A stretch of DNA of 7,177 bases. It comes from Bacteroidales bacterium (lineage in GTDB: Bacteria; Bacteroidota; Bacteroidia; Bacteroidales; F082). Shown piece after piece: positions 6,303 through 7,177 of this stretch. The stretch is taken from positions 3,843-11,019 of the forward strand of contig JAOZNY010000090.1 in NCBI GenBank assembly GCA_029933565.1. Reading direction: 5' to 3'. Below the pieces are notes generated by a model. The model was given only the letters and a program-made list of their open reading frames with translations. It was not told the origin of the DNA and did no database searches. Position 1 is the stretch's first letter. Every line of letters begins with the position of its first letter. A program made the position numbers and the translations under genes.

Positions 6303-7177
6303 TTATAAGCCTCTAACCGGAGGTTCCTTAAATCCAAAGCCTGTATTTCCTTTTACATCGGCAGTACTTTCAAGCATTTCCATTGCTTCTTCGCGGTGAG
6401 CAGGAGGAATAACAAAACGCTGATCGAATAATGGTAATGATGTTAATCTGAATATTGCATCAGCAGTATCTTTATCCAAAACAACATCCTTCATGGCAGT
6501 TTTCGATTCTTCTTCAGGAAGATCGCCAACTGTTTCAGCCCTGCGATGCAGACGAACAGCCATTAATTTTTTAAGTACATTCTTTATTACCTCCTCATTA
6601 CCGGCACTAAACAAACTGGCCAAGTAACTCATTGGTAATCTAGATTGTTCAATTGCTCCCCAGAATGAGTCTGTGGTTGTTTCATAAGTACCCGATTCGT
6701 CAACAAATGCCATGGTTGGTAACAATGGCGGTACATAAAACAGATTAGGTAAAGTCCTGAATTCAGGATGTAATGGTAGTGCTAAGCCCCACTCTTTTAC
6801 AAATTTGTAAACTGGTGATTTTTGTGCACATTCGATGGTTGAATCATGAATACCATTTTTACGTGCTGCAGCAATTATCTTTGGGTCATTAGGATCTACA
6901 TAAATATCCAGTTGATTGTCGATTAAGTTTTCATCATCACTAGCGGCTGCGGCTTCAATCTTATCTGCATCATAAAGCATAACACCAATATATCTAATAC
7001 GTCCAACGCAAGAATGGTGACAAGCCGGAGCCTGTCCCGCTTCAAGTCGAGGATAACAAAGAACACATTTTTCTGATTTTCCGGTATTCCAGTTGTAGTA
7101 ACTTTTTTTATAAGGACAAGCAGTTACACACATTCTCCAGGCGCGGCATTTTTTCTGATTAATAAGAACAACGCCAT
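6303..7177 (-). CDS. narH: Respiratory nitrate reductase beta subunit NarH, 5'-truncated by the window edge
   Basis: Electron-transfer subunit of the membrane-bound nitrate reductase NarGHI; its Fe-S clusters pass electrons from the NarI haems to the molybdenum site in NarG. The open frame runs to the right edge, so the ATG at 7133 is internal and not the start. The visible 290 residues begin just before the ferredoxin-like cysteine block. Visible Cys10, Cys16, Cys20, Cys37, Cys40, Cys52 and Cys56, with Trp13, reproduce the spacing of E. coli NarH Cys217-Trp220-Cys223-Cys227-Cys244-Cys247-Cys259-Cys263. The Trp in the CRAWRMC motif stands where a fourth Cys would be, the known mark of the NarH [3Fe-4S] site. 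Further NarH hallmarks are KSEKC, CVGRIRYIGV, LPLHPE and the RAETV region. About 207 N-terminal residues are missing; the C-terminus is slightly shorter than in E. coli. narJ follows after 43 bases. Confidence 0.97.
   Translation of the reverse strand, partial: GVVLINQKKCRAWRMCVTACPYKKSYYNWNTGKSEKCVLCYPRLEAGQAPACHHSCVGRIRYIGVMLYDADKIEAAAASDDENLIDNQLDIYVDPNDPKIIAAARKNGIHDSTIECAQKSPVYKFVKEWGLALPLHPEFRTLPNLFYVPPLLPTMAFVDESGTYETTTDSFWGAIEQSRLPMSYLASLFSAGNEEVIKNVLKKLMAVRLHRRAETVGDLPEEESKTAMKDVVLDKDTADAIFRLTSLPLFDQRFVIPPAHREEAMEMLESTADVKGNTGFGFKEPPVRGL

Noticed and set aside
7131..7133. ATG at 7133 as the start of narH
   Set aside because: The frame continues upstream to the window edge with clear NarH sequence (GVVLINQKKCRAWR), including cluster ligands, so this Met is internal.

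Overview
The window is a single-direction gene block: every convincing gene lies on the minus strand and is transcribed from right to left. It is the 3' part of a respiratory nitrate reductase operon. In transcription order it holds narH (5' end cut by the right edge), narJ, narI, two nitrate/nitrite transporters of the NarK/NRT2 superfamily, and two tandem Crp/Fnr-type regulators. A leader-like AT-rich stretch of about 220 bases without a gene lies at the left edge. narG and the N-terminal part of narH should lie just beyond the right edge.

The DNA is AT-rich. Most starts lack a recognisable Shine-Dalgarno sequence and are preceded by A/T-rich leaders. A possible promoter at the left edge fits the TTG / TAnnTTTG pattern of Bacteroidota. 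The regulators have an N-terminal four-cysteine motif and a GHRG motif in the effector domain, which I associate with Crp/Fnr proteins of that phylum. My best guess is therefore a Bacteroidota bacterium able to respire nitrate or denitrify. This rests on style, not on a marker gene.

Layout, right to left: 7177-6303 narH (Fe-S electron-transfer subunit, partial); 6259-5627 narJ (assembly chaperone); 5623-4901 narI (dihaem b membrane subunit, quinol oxidation); 4837-3299 an NRT2/NrtP-like (NarK1-type) transporter; 3254-1650 an E. coli NarK-like (NarK2-type) transporter; 1646-954 and 914-222 two paralogous regulators. Gaps are 43, 3, 63, 44, 3 and 39 bases, consistent with one transcript. narJ-narI and narK2-regulator 1 are close enough for translational coupling.

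How it works together (inference from the families): the two transporters bring nitrate to the cytoplasmic face and expel nitrite. NarGHI oxidises quinol and reduces nitrate inside the cell. NarJ matures the NarG/NarH complex. The regulators, with four N-terminal cysteines each, are candidates for Fe-S sensors of oxygen or NO that control this operon. I see no novel system here. The most notable points are the extra predicted helix pair in the central loop of both transporters, the paired Cys4 regulators, and the altered DNA-recognition helix of regulator 1.
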